Shown: positions 34,747 to 38,388 of the stretch, one piece after another
Layout: each line of letters opens with the position of its first letter
How positions within the stretch are numbered: the first letter of the stretch is position 1
Source: an uncultured Oscillospiraceae bacterium
Lineage (GTDB): Bacteria; Bacillota; Clostridia; Oscillospirales; Ruminococcaceae
Direction: 5' to 3'
NCBI GenBank assembly: GCA_934446455.1
Contig: CAKSEE010000026.1
Location: 1-38,388 of the forward strand
Length of the DNA: 38,388 bases
Program-made: the position numbers and the translations under genes
Notes under the pieces: model-generated
Told to the model about the DNA's origin: nothing
Databases searched by the model: none
What the model saw: the letters and a program-made list of their open reading frames with translations, nothing else

Positions 34747-36465
34747 ATGGCGGATATACAGAAATTATACGACTGCTGGCTTGAAAAGGCAGTTGCAGAC
34801 CCCGACCTTGCAGCGGAACTTAAGGACGTTGCGGACAACGCAGACGAGAAGAACGACCGTTTCTACCGCGACCTTGAGTTTGGCACGGGGGGGCTGCGCG
34901 GCGTTATCGGCGCAGGCACGAACCGTATGAACGTTTACACCGTAAAGCGCGCAACGCAGGGTCTTGCGGAGTATATGCTCGAGGGCGGTCTTGAGAAGAA
35001 GGCGGCTATTGCGTACGACAGCCGCATAAAGTCCGATTATTTCGCGCGCAGCGCTGCTGAGGTGCTTGCGGCTAACGGCATTACCGTATACATTTATAAG
35101 GAGCTTATGCCTACCCCCATGCTTTCGTGGGCGGTAAGATACCTCGGCTGCGGCGCGGGTATCGTCGTTACGGCGAGCCACAACCCCTCCAAGTACAACG
35201 GCTATAAGGTATACGGCTCGGACGGCTGCCAGCTTACGCTTGACGCTGCAAACGCAGTGCTTTCCAAGATAAACGGGCTCGACTACTTCAGCGGCATTAA
35301 GTCAGTAAACTTTGACGAGGCTGTAGCAGCGGGCAGGATAAACTACATCGACAACGCCGCTATCGACGCATATATCGCAAAGGTGCACGAGCAGGGTCTG
35401 CATACCGACCTTGTTGCGGAAAGCGGTCTGAAGGTAGTCTACACGCCCCTTAACGGCACGGGCAACAAGCCCGTACGCCGCATTCTTAAGGAAATCGGCG
35501 TAAAGGACGTTGTTGTCGTTCCCGAGCAGGAAATGCCGGACGGCAGATTCCCCACCTGCCCGTTCCCGAATCCCGAGATAAAGGAGGCTCTCCAGCGCGG
35601 TCTTGACCTGTGCGAAAAGGAGAAGCCCGACCTGCTTCTCGCGACCGACCCCGACTGCGACCGCGTCGGCATTGCCGTTCCCGACGGCGACCACTACGAG
35701 CTGTTCACCGGCAACGAGGTTGGCGCGCTGCTTCTCGAGTACATCTGCAAGGAGCGCATAGCCCTCGGCAGAATGCCCGGGAACCCCGTTGCGGTTAAGA
35801 CGATAGTTACCACCAACATAACCCGTGCAATATGCAAGAAGTACGGCGTAGAGCTGCGCGAGGTGCTCACGGGCTTCAAGTTCATCGGCGAGCAGATAGG
35901 CTTTCTTGAGGCAAAGGGCGAGCAGGAGCGCTACATCTTCGGCTTTGAGGAGAGCTACGGCTACCTTGCGGGCGGCTATGTGCGCGACAAGGACGCAGTT
36001 GTGGCTTCCATGCTCATCTGCGAGATGGCGGCGTTCTACCGCACCAAGGGCATATCCCTCATCGAAGCTAGAAAGCGTATGTACGACGAGTACGGCGTGT
36101 ACTTCAACAAGCTCGAGAACTTCACCTGCGAGGGCGCAAGCGGCATGGAGCGCATGAAGGAGATAATGGCTTCGCTGCGCGAAAATACGCCCGCAGCAAT
36201 CGGCGGCGTTAAGGTCGTATCCGTATCGGATTACAAGACGAGCGTTACAAAGGAGCTTGCAACGGGCGCAGAAACCGCAATCACGCTCCCTAAGAGCGAC
36301 GTTATCACATTCGACCTCGAGGACGCTGCAAGCGTTATCATCAGACCCTCGGGCACAGAGCCGAAGATAAAGGTGTACTACACCACCAAGGGCGCGGATA
36401 AGGCTGCGGCAGAATCGCTTCAGGAAGCGCTTTCGGCTGACTTTACAAAAATTCTCGGCTTTTAA
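34747..36465 (+). CDS. Phosphoglucomutase/phosphomannomutase (alpha-D-phosphohexomutase)
   Basis: The enzyme interconverts hexose 1- and 6-phosphates, linking glycolysis with cell-wall and polysaccharide precursors. In 572 residues the catalytic phosphoserine is Ser144 in VTASHNPSKYNGYKVYG. The metal loop is DPDCDRVG (Asp301, 303 and 305), the sugar loop GFEESYGY (from about 399), and the phosphate-binding loop RPSGTEPKIKVYY lies near the C terminus. The length and FGTGGLRGVIGAGTNRMN start fit the PgcA type. ATG 34747 follows AAAGGAGGA. Its codons are those of a well-expressed gene. It has its own promoter. Confidence 0.94.
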   Translation: MADIQKLYDCWLEKAVADPDLAAELKDVADNADEKNDRFYRDLEFGTGGLRGVIGAGTNRMNVYTVKRATQGLAEYMLEGGLEKKAAIAYDSRIKSDYFARSAAEVLAANGITVYIYKELMPTPMLSWAVRYLGCGAGIVVTASHNPSKYNGYKVYGSDGCQLTLDAANAVLSKINGLDYFSGIKSVNFDEAVAAGRINYIDNAAIDAYIAKVHEQGLHTDLVAESGLKVVYTPLNGTGNKPVRRILKEIGVKDVVVVPEQEMPDGRFPTCPFPNPEIKEALQRGLDLCEKEKPDLLLATDPDCDRVGIAVPDGDHYELFTGNEVGALLLEYICKERIALGRMPGNPVAVKTIVTTNITRAICKKYGVELREVLTGFKFIGEQIGFLEAKGEQERYIFGFEESYGYLAGGYVRDKDAVVASMLICEMAAFYRTKGISLIEARKRMYDEYGVYFNKLENFTCEGASGMERMKEIMASLRENTPAAIGGVKVVSVSDYKTSVTKELATGAETAITLPKSDVITFDLEDAASVIIRPSGTEPKIKVYYTTKGADKAAAESLQEALSADFTKILGF

Positions 36466-36488
36466 GTGAAAAAAATTTGAAAAACCCC

Positions 36489-36517
36489 TTGATTTTTTGC
36501 GAGTGGTATGGTATAAT
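36489..36517 (+). promoter_or_regulatory. Promoter of rpmE
   Basis: TTGATT (36489-36494), 17 bases, then TATAAT (36512-36517), preceded by AAAAACCCC as at the infC promoter. Confidence 0.85.
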
Positions 36518-36525
36518 ACTATCTT

Positions 36526-36550
36526 GTAATGATATTATCAATATAATTAC
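36526..36550 (+). promoter_or_regulatory. Hairpin in the rpmE leader, candidate L31 autoregulatory leader
   Basis: GTAAT (36526-36530) and ATATT (36532-36536) pair with AATAT (36540-36544) and ATTAC (36546-36550), with one opposed G/A and a 3-base loop. It sits just before the GAGGTGA ribosome site. L31 leaders that bind their own protein are known in Firmicutes; a match to that consensus is not shown here. Confidence 0.45.
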
Positions 36551-36567
36551 GGATTGAGGTGACAACG

Positions 36568-36771
36568 ATGAAGGACGGTATCCATCCCGCATATGAGGCT
36601 ACTGTTATCAAGTGCGCCTGCGGTAACGAGATTCCCACGCGCTCTACAAAGAAGGACATCAGAGTAGAAATCTGCTCCAAGTGCCACCCCTTCTTTACTG
36701 GAAAGCAGAAGCTGGTTGACTCCGGCGGACGTGTTGACAGATTCAAGAAGCGCTACAACCTCGGCAAGTGA
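36568..36771 (+). CDS. rpmE: 50S ribosomal protein L31 (zinc-binding form)
   Basis: A 67-residue large-subunit protein, [20 protein letters not shown], then the second Cys pair in [21 protein letters not shown]. The Cys motifs show the zinc-containing (C+) form, which some bacteria replace by a Cys-less paralogue when zinc is scarce. ATG 36568 follows GAGGTGAC; an in-frame ATG at 36559 sits inside that site. It has its own promoter and a strong terminator. Confidence 0.96.
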   Translation: MKDGIHPAYEATVIKCACGNEIPTRSTKKDIRVEICSKCHPFFTGKQKLVDSGGRVDRFKKRYNLGK

Positions 36772-36829
36772 TTTTATAATCGGCACAGTCCCCTTGTGCG
36801 CCGAGACGGCGAGTAAGTCAAAAACACAG

Positions 36830-36861
36830 AACTCACGCATATACTCTATGCGTGAGTTTTT
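36830..36861 (+). terminator. Terminator downstream of rpmE
   Basis: AACTCACGCATA (36830-36841) pairs perfectly with TATGCGTGAGTT (36847-36858), closed by 5 bases and followed by TTTTT (36857-36861). Confidence 0.9.
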
Positions 36862-36910
36862 GCTATCATTTGGCGCGAAATTTTGGGGAATATGCCGCAA
36901 GGGGGTAAGC

Positions 36911-37537
<627 letters not shown>

Positions 37538-37669
37538 TTGTGCAAAGCGCTGAAAATCGCACAAAAAATTGTGCATAATTAACGAAAATGCGTTTGCGAA
37601 AAAGGTTTTAACGGCGCGAAAATTGTATATATTATTGTAAGGGGAATCTTTGCGCAAGGGGGAACTGCC

Positions 37670-38388
37670 ATGCTTCCGAGAGAAAGGCTTATGAAGAACG
37701 AGGAGCTGCTGAGCGCCTATGCCACAAAATCGGCGGACAGCAAGGGGCGCGCCGTTTACGAGAAGCCCTGCGACTTCCGCACGGACTTTCAGCGCGACCG
37801 CGACAGGATAATCCACTGCAACGCGTTCCGCAGGCTCAAGCATAAGACGCAGGTGTTCCTTATCCCGCATTCCGACCACTACCGCACGCGGCTAACGCAC
37901 ACGCTCGAGGTAAGTCAGATTTCGCGCACGGTGGCGCGCGCGCTCGGCCTTAACGAGGACCTTACCGAGGCGATAGCGCTCGGGCATGACCTGGGACACA
38001 CACCGTTCGGGCATGACGGCGAGCGCGTGCTGAACGGGCTTCTGCCCGGCGGCTTTGCGCATAACGAACAGAGCAGGCGCGTTGTCGAATACATCGAAAA
38101 GGACGGCAGGGGGCTGAATCTTACTGCCGAGGTAATAGACGGCATTGTGTGCCACACGGGCAAGGCGGCGCTGCCGACCACCCGCGAGGGCATGGTGGTG
38201 CGCTTCTGCGACAAGATAGCGTACATAAACCACGACATTGAGGACGCGATACGCGGCGGCGTAATCACGCAAAGCGACCTGCCCGCGTTTCCGGTGAGCG
38301 TGCTTGGCGCGACAAAATCCGAGCGTATAACAACGCTTGTGCGCTCGCTTGTGGAGAACAGCGGCGAGCAGGTGCGCATGGACGACAC
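37670..38388 (+). CDS. dgt: Deoxyguanosinetriphosphate triphosphohydrolase-like HD protein, partial (cut by window end)
   Basis: The 239 visible codons run off the window edge. The HD domain is clear: [21 protein letters not shown], the metal-binding His in [17 protein letters not shown], the HD pair in [16 protein letters not shown], and the fourth ligand region [16 protein letters not shown]. Such enzymes hydrolyse dNTPs to the nucleoside and triphosphate. ATG 37670 follows AAGGGGG; another ATG at 37691 is possible. Family knowledge says the gene often stands before dnaG and the sigma-A gene in Clostridia, which would lie beyond the window. No clear promoter is visible in 37538-37669. Confidence 0.92.
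   Translation, partial: MLPRERLMKNEELLSAYATKSADSKGRAVYEKPCDFRTDFQRDRDRIIHCNAFRRLKHKTQVFLIPHSDHYRTRLTHTLEVSQISRTVARALGLNEDLTEAIALGHDLGHTPFGHDGERVLNGLLPGGFAHNEQSRRVVEYIEKDGRGLNLTAEVIDGIVCHTGKAALPTTREGMVVRFCDKIAYINHDIEDAIRGGVITQSDLPAFPVSVLGATKSERITTLVRSLVENSGEQVRMDD

Noticed and set aside
37545..37585. TTGTGC/GCACAA repeats before the dGTPase gene as a regulatory element
   Set aside because: The six-base matches are short, allow several weak pairings and sit in AT-rich DNA; chance is the simpler explanation.

Overview
The window looks like a chromosome segment of a Gram-positive anaerobe of the Clostridia, most likely a Ruminococcus-like member of the Oscillospiraceae. The grounds are the clostridial gene orders (topA-trmFO-plsX-rnc-radical SAM-smc-ftsY; yhbY-nadD-yqeK-rsfS; aroQ-M24 peptidase-efp-CD1247-like gene), strong AGGAGG-type ribosome sites, sigma-A promoters of the TTGACA-17-TATAAT type, and a secreted protein ending in a type I dockerin, a hallmark of cellulosome-forming ruminococci. 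The core genes are visibly GC-rich; the left end is more AT-rich. The species call is inference.

Positions 1-3750 are a worn accessory zone: an IS3-family transposase remnant with an internal deletion, a MATE efflux pump gene with a structured leader that fits the guanidine-IV (mepA) riboswitch setting but interrupted by one in-frame TGA, a 20-codon gene stub overlapping the tail of a shortened ABC ATPase gene on the other strand, and a frameshifted surface-protein remnant. Positions 3756-8999 encode an intact 1747-residue secreted dockerin protein.

Positions 9088-10506 are the infC-rpmI-rplT ribosomal operon with an L20-type leader, an attenuator and a probable ATC start for infC. From 10530 to 25005 a long, tightly packed co-directional series follows: an rRNA 2'-O-methyltransferase, then topA, trmFO, plsX, rnc, a radical SAM gene, smc, ftsY, rdgB, yhbY, nadD, yqeK and rsfS (DNA topology, tRNA/rRNA modification, lipid synthesis, chromosome segregation, membrane targeting, NAD synthesis and ribosome silencing). 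Many of these genes overlap or abut, so translation is probably coupled.

Positions 25056-31622 hold rpsU (57 codons) with its own promoter, yqeG, an endonuclease-IV-like TIM barrel gene, an unknown Cys-rich protein, aroQ, an M24 peptidase, efp, a CD1247-like acidic zinc-ribbon protein, hisC and a small unknown gene. Two genes then run on the minus strand: a membrane diguanylate cyclase and an intracellular GH43 glycosidase. The GH43 gene is divergent from a phosphoglucomutase/phosphomannomutase gene. rpmE, a YigZ/IMPACT gene and the first 719 bases of a dGTPase-like HD gene close the window.

The most interesting items are the MATE leader RNA coupled to a gene with a stop codon at a probable Trp position, the dockerin protein without a recognisable enzyme domain, a CCCCTTG extension shared by several strong promoters, alternative stem-loops before topA, and two small unrecognised genes. 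No CRISPR array, tRNA, rRNA, intact prophage or obvious defence system was seen.
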